From Paenibacillus gyeongsangnamensis (GTDB taxonomy: Bacteria > Bacillota > Bacilli > Paenibacillales > NBRC-103111), in assembly GCF_027533625.1 (NCBI RefSeq), contig NZ_JAQAGZ010000005.1, positions 284,146 through 348,145 on the forward strand: DNA of 64,000 nt, given 5' to 3'. Of the stretch, positions 42,856-51,113 are shown piece by piece. The notes under the pieces were generated by a model, which was given only the letters and a program-made list of their open reading frames with translations, was not told the DNA's origin and did not search any database. Position 1 is the stretch's first letter. Each line of letters opens with the position of its first letter. The position numbers and the translations under genes were made by a program.

Positions 42856-42869
42856 TATGAGCTTCGGGG

Positions 42870-43856
42870 TTATGCCCGCCTGCGGTTCAAATGGATGAAC
42901 GTGATGGCCAGCGCGCACACCAGCACAATCCCTTTGATGATGTCAAATGCATAGTAAGGCAAATTCAGCATCGTCAGTCCGTTCAGCAGCACGCCGATGA
43001 GCACGGCGCCGAAGAAGGTTCCGATGACGTTCGGCTTTCCTGCGCCAAGCACCGAGAAGCCGACGAAGACGGCGGCCACGGCTTCCATCAGCAGCGGCGA
43101 GCCGGCGTCGATTTGGCCCGAGCCTACGCGGGCGGCGAACAGGATGCCGCCGATGGCGGCGAAGATGCCGGACAGAAGATACGCGAACAGCCGCACGCGG
43201 TTGACCGAGATGCCGGAGAGGCGGGCCGCTTCCTGGTTGCCTCCGGTCACGTAAAGCTGGCGGCCCCAGCGGGTGTACGTCAGGAAGACGTGAACCAGCA
43301 CGACGGCGATGATCATCAGAACGACCGGCACTGGTACGCCGAGCAGCTTGCCTTGGCCGATCCAGAGAAACTCCGGCGTGAATTTGCCCGGCGCCTTCGT
43401 CCCGTCCGTCATCTGCATGTTGTTGTAGATCGAGAAGCCTTTGGTGTACGTCTTGTGCACGCCGCCGATAATGTACATGACCGCCAGCGTGGCGAGCAGG
43501 TCCGGTATCCGGACACGGACGATCAGGAACGCGTTCAAGAGTCCGATCACCGCGCCGATCGCAAGCGGTACGAGGAGCACCACGATCAGCGGCTGCTGAA
43601 ACCAGACCATCAAGGTGGCGGTGACGACGGTCGTAAGCGAAACCGTCGAGCCGACGGATAAGTCGAAGCCGTCTACGATTTGCGAGAACGTAACACCGAT
43701 GGCGACGAACGTGACGATCGAGATGGAGCGGAGAATGTCCGCCATATTGTCATAGGACAGGAAATTCTCGTTCACGATCGAGAAGACGACGATGACGGCC
43801 GCGATAATGATCAGTGCTCCGTATTTATAAGAATAGTCCAATAGCTTGTCTTTCAC
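42870..43856 (-). CDS. Sugar ABC transporter permease (RbsC/AraH type, CUT2)
   Basis: 328 residues, about nine or ten helices. It has IVTFVAIGVTFSQIVDGFDL and LSVGSTVSLTTVV, which correspond to the usual AxGxTxVIxxGGIDLSVG segment of CUT2 permeases, though GVTFSQIVDGFDLS differs from the norm. GGNQEAARLSGISVNRVRLF and MEAVAAVFVGFSVLGAGKPN are also typical. It forms the pore with the ATPase encoded just upstream (six bases between). Last gene of a minus-strand operon: binding protein, ATPase, permease. The substrate is unknown. Confidence 0.88.
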   Translation of the reverse strand: MKDKLLDYSYKYGALIIIAAVIVVFSIVNENFLSYDNMADILRSISIVTFVAIGVTFSQIVDGFDLSVGSTVSLTTVVTATLMVWFQQPLIVVLLVPLAIGAVIGLLNAFLIVRVRIPDLLATLAVMYIIGGVHKTYTKGFSIYNNMQMTDGTKAPGKFTPEFLWIGQGKLLGVPVPVVLMIIAVVLVHVFLTYTRWGRQLYVTGGNQEAARLSGISVNRVRLFAYLLSGIFAAIGGILFAARVGSGQIDAGSPLLMEAVAAVFVGFSVLGAGKPNVIGTFFGAVLIGVLLNGLTMLNLPYYAFDIIKGIVLVCALAITFIHLNRRRA

Positions 43857-43862
43857 TGCTTC

Positions 43863-45368
43863 TTAAGCCTCCCCGCTGCTGGCGTAGTACAAAATCTTCT
43901 CCTGCGTCGCTTCCTCCCGCGTCAATTCCTTGACGATCCGGCCGTAGCTCATCACGAGGATGCGGTCCGCGATGCCCAGAATTTCCGCGATTTCGCAGGA
44001 TAAATACACAATTCCCTTGCCTTCCTGAGCGAGACGGCCGATCAGCCGGAAAATATCGCTCTTCGCACCGATATCGACGCCCTTCGTCGGCTCGTCGAAC
44101 AGGTAGACCTGCGCATCCGTTGGCAGCCACTTGCCGACAGCGACCTTTTGTTGGTTGCCGCCGCTCAAGAACTTGACGAGCCGCTCGGGAAGCGCCGGCT
44201 GGATGCCGAGCTCGTCGATGCGCGCCCTGGCGTTGGCCGCTTCGCTTCGGCGGCTGACGAATCCGAACCGGCTGAGCCGCTGCAGCAGCGGGAGGGCCAG
44301 GTTCGCCTTGACTGATTGCTCGACGAGGATGCCCTGCTTGCGCCGCTCCTCGGGCACCAGCGCGAGTCCCGCGCGGACGGCGTCCGCGGGGCTGGCCAGC
44401 GCGAGCTTCCGCCCCCCGAGGCGCAGTTCGCCCGAATCGAGCGGGTCGGCGCCGAACAAGAGGCGCGACAGCTCGGTCTTGCCGGCGCCGACGAGGCCGA
44501 CGACGCCGACGATCTCGCCGCGGCGGACCGTCAGGTCCACGCCGCGCACCTTCGTGCCCGCGGTCAATCCGCGGGCTTCCAGCAGCGTCTCACCGATGGA
44601 GGCGGGCGCCTTCGGGAATTCTTCCTCGAAGGTGCGCCCGAGCATCTCCTCGACGACGGCCTGCGCGCTTGTTTCCCGCGCATGCTTCGTAGAGACACGG
44701 CGCCCGTCGCGCATGACGGTCACCGTGTCGCTGATGCGAAACACCTCGCCGAGCCGATGCGAGATGAAGATGCAGCCGACGCCGTCGCTGCGCAGCCGCT
44801 CCATGATGCCGAACAGCTGCTCCGCTTCCTCATTGCTGAGCGGGGCGGTCGGCTCGTCGAAGATAATGAACTTCGCCTTCTGGGCCAGCGCTCTCGCAAT
44901 CAGCACGAGCTGCTTCTGTGCGATGGACAGCTCCCCCGCCGGACGCCGGACGTCGATGCCCGTCATCCCGAGGCTCTGCAGCACGGCTGAGGCTTCCTTC
45001 TTCATCCGGCCGAGGCTGATCCAGCTCTTGCCGGCCGTAAGCTTGTCCAGCATGATGTTCTCCGCAACCGTGAGGGTAGGAACGAGGGCCGTGTCGACCT
45101 CCTGGTACACGCACTGGATGCCTTGGCTGATCGCATCAAGCGGTCGCGCGATCGATAAGGCCTGCCCATCGATGGCGATCGACCCTTCGTCGGCGAGGTA
45201 GGCGCCGGAGAGAATCTTCATCAGCGTGCTTTTCCCGGCGCCGTTCGCTCCGAGCAGCGCATGGATTTCGCCCCCGCGTACCTGCAGATCCACCTGCTGC
45301 AGCGCACGAACGCCTGGAAACGATTTGGATATCTCTTTCATTTGCAAAAGGGAAGCAGCGGTCGTCAT
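43863..45368 (-). CDS. Sugar ABC transporter ATP-binding protein (RbsA/MglA type)
   Basis: 501 residues with two ABC domains. Domain one: Walker A GANGAGKST, signature LSIAQKQLVLIARAL, Walker B FIIFDEPTAPLS. Domain two: P-loop GLVGAGKTE, signature LSGGNQQKVAVGKWL, Walker B VYLFDEPTKGVD. Unlike MglA at 20958 the second P-loop keeps Gly-Lys-Thr. It is a paralogue of mglA with clear sequence divergence and so likely carries a different sugar. It follows the binding-protein gene after 77 bases that hold a hairpin. Confidence 0.9.
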   Translation of the reverse strand: MTTAASLLQMKEISKSFPGVRALQQVDLQVRGGEIHALLGANGAGKSTLMKILSGAYLADEGSIAIDGQALSIARPLDAISQGIQCVYQEVDTALVPTLTVAENIMLDKLTAGKSWISLGRMKKEASAVLQSLGMTGIDVRRPAGELSIAQKQLVLIARALAQKAKFIIFDEPTAPLSNEEAEQLFGIMERLRSDGVGCIFISHRLGEVFRISDTVTVMRDGRRVSTKHARETSAQAVVEEMLGRTFEEEFPKAPASIGETLLEARGLTAGTKVRGVDLTVRRGEIVGVVGLVGAGKTELSRLLFGADPLDSGELRLGGRKLALASPADAVRAGLALVPEERRKQGILVEQSVKANLALPLLQRLSRFGFVSRRSEAANARARIDELGIQPALPERLVKFLSGGNQQKVAVGKWLPTDAQVYLFDEPTKGVDIGAKSDIFRLIGRLAQEGKGIVYLSCEIAEILGIADRILVMSYGRIVKELTREEATQEKILYYASSGEA

Positions 45369-45398
45369 GATCGCGGTCTCACGCTCCTTAAAGGGAAA

Positions 45399-45430
45399 AT
45401 CCCACCGGCCGCATAAGCGTTAGGTGGGAT
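45399..45430 (-). other. Intergenic hairpin between binding-protein and ATPase genes
   Basis: ATCCCACC pairs with GGTGGGAT around a 16-base GC-rich loop, without a T-run on the minus strand. Same position as the mglB-mglA hairpin, and likely the same effect of keeping binding-protein mRNA more abundant. Confidence 0.55.
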
Positions 45431-45445
45431 CCGGGATAATCGTCC

Positions 45446-46549
45446 TTACTTCTTGGCTGCAGCTTGCTCAGCCTGCTTGAGCCAGTCGGTGTAGCCTTGC
45501 TGGCTTCCGCCCCAGCCTTTGACATGCTGAGAAAGCTGTGCCGTGGAGACTTGTTCCTTAGGCAGCTGGTCGCGGTCCACGAAGACCGGATCGAGTACGA
45601 CCGTGTCAGGCGTTTGGTCGCCGTGCAGCTTCTGGTACAGGTAACGCACTTGGATGCGTCCGATGTCCTTCGGATCGACGGCTGCGGAGGCAACCCATGG
45701 ATTCTTCGGATCCTGAATCATCTGCAGGTCCTCGTCGCTCATATCGATGCCGTATACTTTGATTTCCGTACGTCCCGCTTGCTGAATCGCGCGGGCGGCG
45801 CCTTTGGCGAATTCGTCCCATGCGGCCCAGACCGCGGTGATGTCGCCCTTGTTCGGGTACTTCTTCAGGATGGCTTCCATTTGCGATTGCGTATCGAGCG
45901 CCGTGTTCTGCGACGCAGCGCCGAATGCGGCGATTTCTTTAATGTCCTTATTCTTGTCCTGGAACGCCTTGTAGGCGATTTGGCGGCGCTCCATCGGAGC
46001 GAAGCCCGCTACCCAGATTTTGACGATGTTGCCTTTGCCCCCGCTGTCCTTCGCGAGCTTGTCCAGCGTCATTTCGGCCATCTTCTGGTCGCCTTGCTGC
46101 AATACCGGCACGCCAGGCACTTTGATGTCGGCGTCGAACGCGACGACCGGGATTTTCTTCTCAAGCGCCTTCTTCACGCCGGCTTCGAGCGCTTCCGCGT
46201 TGCCGTGGTCGATCAGAATGCCGTCGAACTTCTGGTTGATCGCCGCATCGAGGTTGGAGGACATCTTGGCGAGGTCTCCGTCTGTCGGGAATACGGTCAC
46301 TTTACCGCCGAGCTTCTCGACCTGCTCTTTTACGCCGTCTATGTATTGAGCGGAAAAGGTGCCCAGGTTGATCTGCATGATGAGTGCGATTTTCTTGCCG
46401 GCCAGCGAGTTCGCACCGGCTGCGGCGTTATCGGCAGGTTTGCCGTTGTCAGGCGTTTGCGAGGCGGGCTTCGTACTTCCGCAAGCGATCAAGGAGATCG
46501 ACAAGACGAAGACGAGCACGGCCATCAAGCTTTTTTTCCAATGACGCAT
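45446..46549 (-). CDS. Sugar-binding lipoprotein of the second CUT2 transporter
   Basis: 367 residues from ATG at 46549 (GGGGGAGGATTACTTT upstream). Lipobox SISLIACGST (lipid Cys at about 23), low-complexity linker, then a type 1 periplasmic-binding domain: IALIMQINLGTFSAQYIDGV, AAINQKFDGILIDHGNAEAL, PVVAFDADIKVPGVPVLQQG, ITAVWAAWDEFAKGAARAIQ and VYGIDMSDEDLQMI. Tryptophans in AAWDE and in the PWVASAAVDP segment likely stack on a sugar ring. It delivers substrate to the 42870/43863 transporter. Expression starts from a sigma-A-like promoter with a palindromic operator at its start site. Confidence 0.9.
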   Translation of the reverse strand: MRHWKKSLMAVLVFVLSISLIACGSTKPASQTPDNGKPADNAAAGANSLAGKKIALIMQINLGTFSAQYIDGVKEQVEKLGGKVTVFPTDGDLAKMSSNLDAAINQKFDGILIDHGNAEALEAGVKKALEKKIPVVAFDADIKVPGVPVLQQGDQKMAEMTLDKLAKDSGGKGNIVKIWVAGFAPMERRQIAYKAFQDKNKDIKEIAAFGAASQNTALDTQSQMEAILKKYPNKGDITAVWAAWDEFAKGAARAIQQAGRTEIKVYGIDMSDEDLQMIQDPKNPWVASAAVDPKDIGRIQVRYLYQKLHGDQTPDTVVLDPVFVDRDQLPKEQVSTAQLSQHVKGWGGSQQGYTDWLKQAEQAAAKK

Positions 46550-46579
46550 AAAGTAATCCTCCCCCAATATGATTGTGTA

Positions 46580-46596
46580 TAATTCCAATGGAATTA
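46580..46596. promoter_or_regulatory. Perfect 17-bp palindromic operator
   Basis: TAATTCCAATGGAATTA, complementary around its central base. It lies about 7-23 bases after the predicted transcription start of the sugar operon, an ideal position for a repressor. No regulator gene is adjacent, so the protein is unknown. Confidence 0.65.
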
Positions 46597-46609
46597 CTCG
46601 GTGATCCAT

Positions 46610-46639
46610 AGTTTAGCACCGACTAGAACGTTTGGTCAA
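46610..46639 (-). promoter_or_regulatory. Promoter of the second sugar ABC operon
   Basis: Minus strand: TTGACC (46634-46639), 18 bases, TAAACT (46610-46615). The start of transcription would be near 46603, about 54 bases before the start codon. Confidence 0.6.
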
Positions 46640-46928
46640 TAGGGAGAGGGCAATTTTATGGAAGGAAAACGATAAGTTTCGACAATTTATGACTAAGCCG
46701 CCATTGTACGACCGCGCCGGCGTGTAATGCCAGGGATTTCGCTGCTCCCGGTTCCGCCATCCTCGCGAAATCCGCCGGCTTACGAATCTTTCGCAATACC
46801 TCATCGTTACCAGATTAACAGGGGGCTGCCTATTGTTTTTTCTTATAGAATCGCAACGCGCAAAAGAGCCCCGCATCGGCAAGCCGTACCGACCGGGGGC
46901 GTACTTGTCCTGTCCGGAGGAACAGGGG

Positions 46929-47084
46929 TTAATGGAGGAGGAACGACATCGCGACAACCGCAACCGATACATAATGAAGCAAATCGAGCCAAGGCTTCTT
47001 GGGGCGTTGGGAAACGAGAAAGGTCATATAGACCGAGCGGACGATAATGAGAATCAGGGCGATCTGCACTATGGCAACCGGCAT
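46929..47084 (-). CDS. 51-residue two-helix membrane protein
   Basis: Minus-strand ATG at 47084 with TATGGAGGGATTGTC before it, a strong binding site. Product: hydrophobic helix one (MPVAIVQIALILIIVRSVYM), a basic loop (SQRPKKPW) and helix two (LLHYVSVAVVAMSFLLH). The positively charged loop would face the cytoplasm, leaving both ends outside. Longer frames across the same DNA on both strands are Cys/Arg/His-rich with poor starts and look like shadows. No known family is recognised and there is no operon partner: the sugar ABC operon starts about 320 bases further down on the same strand. Confidence 0.68.
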   Translation of the reverse strand: MPVAIVQIALILIIVRSVYMTFLVSQRPKKPWLDLLHYVSVAVVAMSFLLH

Positions 47085-47255
47085 GACAATCCCTCCATAG
47101 ATGAAATACGTGCTCTATCAGCATATGAGCGGTTTAGTGAATCATGCATTAAAATCGCAAATGGGCGGAGGCAGGTGCAACCTTACGGGGAATACTGCGT
47201 CTAGAGGGTAACTCAGGAAGGAGCAGCACATGATGAGTTGAAAGGTGGTTAGATA

Positions 47256-48176
47256 ATGAAAAAGCAACGAATCGTAACGCTGATGGCGACAGCGGCGATT
47301 GTAAGCAGTTTGACCGCAGGCTCGGCATTTGCGTTCGAGGATGTGGATCAGGCCGACCAGAAGCAGCCGATTCAGGCGCTGCAGGACCGCGGCGTCGTCA
47401 GCGGAATGGACAGCCTGCATTTTATGCCCAGAGAAAAAATAACCTACGCCCAGAGCATGGTCATGCTTGTGAAGGGGCTGCAGCTTAATATCGACAGCCT
47501 GCAGTTTTTCAAGAAACCCGAGGCTTCCGATTATTTCACGCGGATATCTAATGACGCCTGGTACGCCCAAGCGTTCGTGATCGCCCAACTGAACGGCCTC
47601 CCGATACCGAAGGATGTCGATCCGAACGGGACGATTACGCGGGAGCAGTTCGCGGATTTGCTCATTCACGCCTTGAATACGAAAGGCACGTTCCCGATCG
47701 TCAAGATGCTCGTGCTTCTTGCGGATAAGGATGAGATCGATCCGAATCTGAACGGAAGCGTGCAGGCGCTGATCCTTCATCAAATCGAGAAGCTCGGGGA
47801 GGATCGCAAGATTTATCCGAAGCGAGAGCTGACGCGGGGAGAAGCGGCGGTTTGGGTGTACAACACGATCCGGTTTCTGGAATCGCATAACGCCCTGGCG
47901 AACCCCGATTCGCAGGAGAACGTGACGATGACCGTAGAGCGGGTGAACGACGATGTGAATAAAATCATTCTCTCGCGCGGTCAGAAGCCGACGACGGGTT
48001 ACGGCATTGATGTGCAAAGCATCCGCTTCGAGACCGACGGCACGGCCGTGATCTCGTACCGCACGTCCGACCCGGCTCCCGGCAGCATAAACGGCCAGAT
48101 GATTACGGAGCCGAAGGCGGAAACTTATGTCAGCTCCAAATACAAGCCGGTGCTGGAGCAGGCCAAGGACAAATGA
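47256..48176 (+). CDS. Secreted SLH-domain protein with PrcB-like C-terminal domain
   Basis: 306 residues. Signal peptide 1-26 (cleavage after AFA). Residues 27 to about 205 form three S-layer homology-like modules (FEDVDQADQKQPIQALQDRG, FMPREKITYAQSMVMLV, TITREQFADLLIHAL, YPKRELTRGEAAVWVYNTIR). The C-terminal part (about 215-300; GQKPTTGYGIDVQSIRF, YRTSDPAPGSINGQMITEPK, KYKPVLEQ) resembles the PrcB C-terminal domain named after a protease-complex subunit. SLH modules anchor to wall polymers, so the protein is probably surface-bound. GAAAGGTGG precedes the ATG. A hydrolase remnant follows in the same frame after the stop codon. Confidence 0.82.
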   Translation: MKKQRIVTLMATAAIVSSLTAGSAFAFEDVDQADQKQPIQALQDRGVVSGMDSLHFMPREKITYAQSMVMLVKGLQLNIDSLQFFKKPEASDYFTRISNDAWYAQAFVIAQLNGLPIPKDVDPNGTITREQFADLLIHALNTKGTFPIVKMLVLLADKDEIDPNLNGSVQALILHQIEKLGEDRKIYPKRELTRGEAAVWVYNTIRFLESHNALANPDSQENVTMTVERVNDDVNKIILSRGQKPTTGYGIDVQSIRFETDGTAVISYRTSDPAPGSINGQMITEPKAETYVSSKYKPVLEQAKDK

Positions 48177-48647
48177 AGGAAACTGACTGAACCGGGTTTC
48201 CTTGAAAAGAAGGAGTCCGGTCAGGGTGCTGACGAGAAAGGGAAGCAGGGCCGCTTGAATTCCATCGAAACGATCCGCGGACAAGGGCTTCCGGTCTTTA
48301 TCGACGGCCTGATTCCGAAGCTGTTCGCTCCGGCTCACCTGGAGAGCATGCCGGAGCAGGTCAAGCGGGCCAAAGAAATCGGCTACGGCACCAGTCCGGA
48401 AGGCGCAATGCGAACGCTGGAGGCGATGCGTGCGCGGCCCGACCGGAGGAGGGTGCTGGAGGAAGCCCGCATTCCGCTGCTGCTGGCGGCTGGGGAGCAC
48501 GATCAGATCATCCCCGCGGACAAGACGTTCACGGCTCAAGGGCCGGACGTGAAGCGGCATACGCTGAAGGACAGCGGTCACATGAGCATGATGGAGGCTC
48601 CCGAGCAGCTGTCGGCGGTGATCCGGGACTTCGTGCAAGGAGTGTAA
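48177..48647 (+). pseudogene. C-terminal remnant of an alpha/beta hydrolase
   Basis: The frame GLPVFIDGLIPKLFAPAHLE, IPLLLAAGEHDQIIPADKTF and LKDSGHMSMMEAPEQLSAVI is the cap-to-end part of an alpha/beta hydrolase, with the catalytic acid (GEHDQIIP) and His (SGHMSMMEAPE). The front half with the oxyanion loop and nucleophile GxSxG is missing: coding similarity begins only after the previous gene's stop. A TTG start at 48255 could yield 130 residues, which could not be catalytically active. Treated as a decayed gene. Confidence 0.75.
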
Positions 48648-48749
48648 TCCGGCCCATTTCCACGTGCGCAGACTAGCGGGTCTGCGCTCGTTTTTTTCTT
48701 CTGCGGCCCATTGACGGGGGATGAAGGGAGGCGTATACTGAATTCAAAA

Positions 48750-48765
48750 GTGAGTAATCACTCAC
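48750..48765. promoter_or_regulatory. TetR-type palindrome upstream of the monooxygenase gene
   Basis: GTGAGTAATCACTCAC has six-base perfect arms around AATC, much like operators of TetR/AcrR repressors. It ends 37 bases before the start codon at 48803. No tetR gene is in the neighbourhood. Confidence 0.55.
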
Positions 48766-48802
48766 TACCGACTCGAGCTTATTCCTCGAAGGAGGGATTC
48801 CC

Positions 48803-50023
48803 ATGTCCATTGAAACGATTGAGAAAGACGTCTGCATCGTCGGAGGCGGGCCGGCCGGCATGATTCTCGGCATGCTGCTCGCGAAGGCGGGGAAAGAGGT
48901 CATCGTACTGGAGAGCCACGATAATTTCGACCGGGAGTACCGGGGAGAGGTGCTTCAGCCCCGTTTTCTTCAATTGATGGAACAAATCGGTCTGAGGGCG
49001 TACCTTGAATCGTTCCCTAGCTCGAAGTTGACATGCGGCGCGCTCTATTATAACGACAAGCGAAAAGGCGAGTTCAGCTTCAGCGGATTCTCGAAAGATA
49101 TTCCTTATGCCCTGTGGATGCCCCAGCCGATCCTGCTTCAGGCGCTGTACGACAAAGCTGCGGAGCTTCCCGGGTTCTCCATGCGGTTTCATGCCCAGGT
49201 CAAAGAGCTGCTTCACGACGGCGATCGGATCGCGGGCGTAACGGCCGAAGGCGCGCAGGGACCCGTTCACGTCAAGGCCAAGGTCACGGTGGGGGCCGAC
49301 GGCCGGTTCTCGGCGGTGCGCCGGCTGGGGGGCTTCGAGTTCGAATACGAGCATCATGCCGGGGACTTGATTTGGTTTACCGTACCGAAGCCGGAGCATT
49401 GGGGCGACGAGCTGCGGATACAGATTTCCGACGGTCATGGCTACATTATTTTGCCGAAATACCCGAATCACCTCCAAGTGGGAGTGGCCGTTCCCGTAGA
49501 GGAATGGAAAGAGATCCGCGAGCACGGCATTCAGCCATTCCGCGAGGAGCTGCTGGCGGCCAATCCGGCGTTTCGCGCGTTCGCCGAAGAGCTCAAGGAT
49601 TTCAAGCCGTTCGTGCTGCTCCAGGTGAAGGATTTTCTGGTGAAGCGCTGGGCGAAGGACGGATGTCTGCTGATCGGGGACGCGGCTCACTGCGCATCTC
49701 CCGTAGGCGCGGTTGGAGTTTCGCTGTCCGTCACCACGGCGGTTATGGCAGCGGACGTCATTTACGATGCGCTGGAGGCAGGCGACGTTTCGGCGGAAAG
49801 ATTGGACCGGGTTCAGGAGCAGAGAGAGGAAGAGATTCGGGCCATTCACAAAATCCAGGTCCGCGGAGCGAAGATGGTGTTTACTTCGACGCCGTTTATC
49901 CGTACGATCGCTCCGATCCTTCTCTCACTCGCCGCCAAGACGAAGCTGCTCCCCGCCATTCAGCGCAGAACGCTGCTGATGGCTCATCCGCTGCCGATCC
50001 ATGAACGGTTCACCTTTAAGTAG
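48803..50023 (+). CDS. FAD-dependent monooxygenase (PHBH/UbiH family)
   Basis: 406 residues. Motif GxGxxG is CIVGGGPAGMILGMLLAKAG, the DG motif is VGADGRFSAVRRLGG, and the GD motif is CLLIGDAAHCASPVGAVGVS. These three define class A flavoprotein hydroxylases such as p-hydroxybenzoate hydroxylase and UbiH; the substrate might be an aromatic, a quinone or a polyketide, possibly an antibiotic. Full length without break. AAGGAGGGATTCCC precedes the ATG. A TetR-like operator upstream suggests induction by a small molecule. The next gene (50067) starts 43 bases later and may share the transcript. Confidence 0.88.
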   Translation: MSIETIEKDVCIVGGGPAGMILGMLLAKAGKEVIVLESHDNFDREYRGEVLQPRFLQLMEQIGLRAYLESFPSSKLTCGALYYNDKRKGEFSFSGFSKDIPYALWMPQPILLQALYDKAAELPGFSMRFHAQVKELLHDGDRIAGVTAEGAQGPVHVKAKVTVGADGRFSAVRRLGGFEFEYEHHAGDLIWFTVPKPEHWGDELRIQISDGHGYIILPKYPNHLQVGVAVPVEEWKEIREHGIQPFREELLAANPAFRAFAEELKDFKPFVLLQVKDFLVKRWAKDGCLLIGDAAHCASPVGAVGVSLSVTTAVMAADVIYDALEAGDVSAERLDRVQEQREEEIRAIHKIQVRGAKMVFTSTPFIRTIAPILLSLAAKTKLLPAIQRRTLLMAHPLPIHERFTFK

Positions 50024-50066
50024 ATCGGCTGAAGAGGTACAATTAACCTAAGGATGGATAACGGGA

Positions 50067-50531
50067 GTGGAAGGCGGGTGCGGGCGGATGACGTCGGACG
50101 ATAAGAATATACTTCGGGATGCAACTGCAGAAGAGGCTGCGATCGTATTTTATGACGGGACGTGCGGCTTGTGCAACCGGGTTGTACAGTTCATTATTCC
50201 CCGGGATCCGAGAGGCCGGTTCCGCTTCGCTGCGCTGCAGTCGGAGATCGGAAAGAAGATGCTGCGGGAGCGGGGGATGGATCCGGAAGCGCCGGATACG
50301 TTCGTTCTGCTGGAGGGGGATCGTCTGTATACGCGCTCGACCGCCGGGCTTCATGTTCTCCGCCGTCTCGGCGGCGCGTGGCCGCTGACTTACGCCTTGA
50401 TTCTCGTACCAAGACCTTTCCGCGACGGTATGTATAACTTGATTGCGCGCAGCCGGTACCGCTGGTTCGGCCGGAGCGACGCCTGCATGCTGCCGGACCG
50501 GAGCGTCCGGCAGCGTTTTATCGAAGATTAG
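50067..50531 (+). CDS. DCC-family thiol-disulfide oxidoreductase-like protein (YuxK type)
   Basis: 154 residues if the GTG at 50067 is used; the ATG at 50088 is an alternative with a poorer binding site. VFYDGTCGLCNRVVQFIIPR holds the DxxCxxC motif of the DUF393 family, with RFRFAALQSEIGKKML, RLYTRSTAGLHVLRRLGGAW and YNLIARSRYRWFGRSDAC behind it. The pair of cysteines hints at a redox role, not proven. It follows the monooxygenase gene closely, and its stop codon overlaps that of the next convergent gene by four bases. Confidence 0.83.
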   Translation: MEGGCGRMTSDDKNILRDATAEEAAIVFYDGTCGLCNRVVQFIIPRDPRGRFRFAALQSEIGKKMLRERGMDPEAPDTFVLLEGDRLYTRSTAGLHVLRRLGGAWPLTYALILVPRPFRDGMYNLIARSRYRWFGRSDACMLPDRSVRQRFIED

Positions 50532-51013
50532 CCGGCGGCTGCGGAATCCGTAGTCTGTACGGGATCGTATTTGGCTTTCCGGCGCTGCATAGCCGAAGCA
50601 AGCATTTCGAATAATCCGAGAATAACGACCAGTCCGATCAGGGAGCTGAGCACGGCCAAGGTCAAATTCCACCATCCGGCCGGATGCGAGAAGTAAGGGA
50701 TGAGCGCTACGGCGAGGATCGGCGGAGCGTTCAAATGATACCGGCGAATCATCGTAATCGTACAGGCTGCCGTCAGGAGGAACGCAAGGACTCCGGTGTG
50801 CGACAGGAAGAACAACGATCCGATCAGCGAGGCGGCTCCCGCGCCGGTCACCAGCTTCAGAAGCTCCTTCAGCTTGAAGGTACGGCTTAAGAACAAATAG
50901 GAGAAAGCACCCAGTGTGGGGAAAAACAGCGTCTTTAAGGCAGGTACGCTTAACGACAGCCAATAAATCAGCAACAGGTATAATACAATCGCTGCCGTTC
51001 GGATATCCATCAT
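50528..51013 (-). CDS. HPP-family-like membrane protein
   Basis: 161 residues with about five hydrophobic segments: AAIVLYLLLIYWLSLSVPAL, LFFPTLGAFSYLFLSRTFK, GAGAASLIGSLFFL, GVLAFLLTAACTITMI and NLTLAVLSSLIGLVVILGLF. The ending NAPPILAVALIPYF recalls the HPP signature region of that family of small membrane proteins. Function unknown; some relatives are linked to nitrite transport. It ends tail-to-tail with the DCC gene with a four-base overlap of the two stops, so no terminator fits between them. Assignment is moderate. Confidence 0.6.
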   Translation of the reverse strand: MMDIRTAAIVLYLLLIYWLSLSVPALKTLFFPTLGAFSYLFLSRTFKLKELLKLVTGAGAASLIGSLFFLSHTGVLAFLLTAACTITMIRRYHLNAPPILAVALIPYFSHPAGWWNLTLAVLSSLIGLVVILGLFEMLASAMQRRKAKYDPVQTTDSAAAG

Positions 51014-51113
51014 TGTCCTGGTTACCCCTCTTTTTTTATCTATTTAGTCGGGAACTGAATCGTTAACAGCCTGCATTATTCTACTATGCGGACTGCGCAG
51101 CGTCAATACTGCG

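Noticed and set aside
46843..47124. 93-residue minus frame rich in Cys, His and Arg
   Set aside because: Alternative frame over the 51-residue membrane gene, which has the better binding site and a sensible membrane topology.
47142..48638. 498-residue open frame on the minus strand
   Set aside because: Antisense to the SLH/PrcB gene and hydrolase remnant, which have signal peptide and domain motifs on the plus strand.
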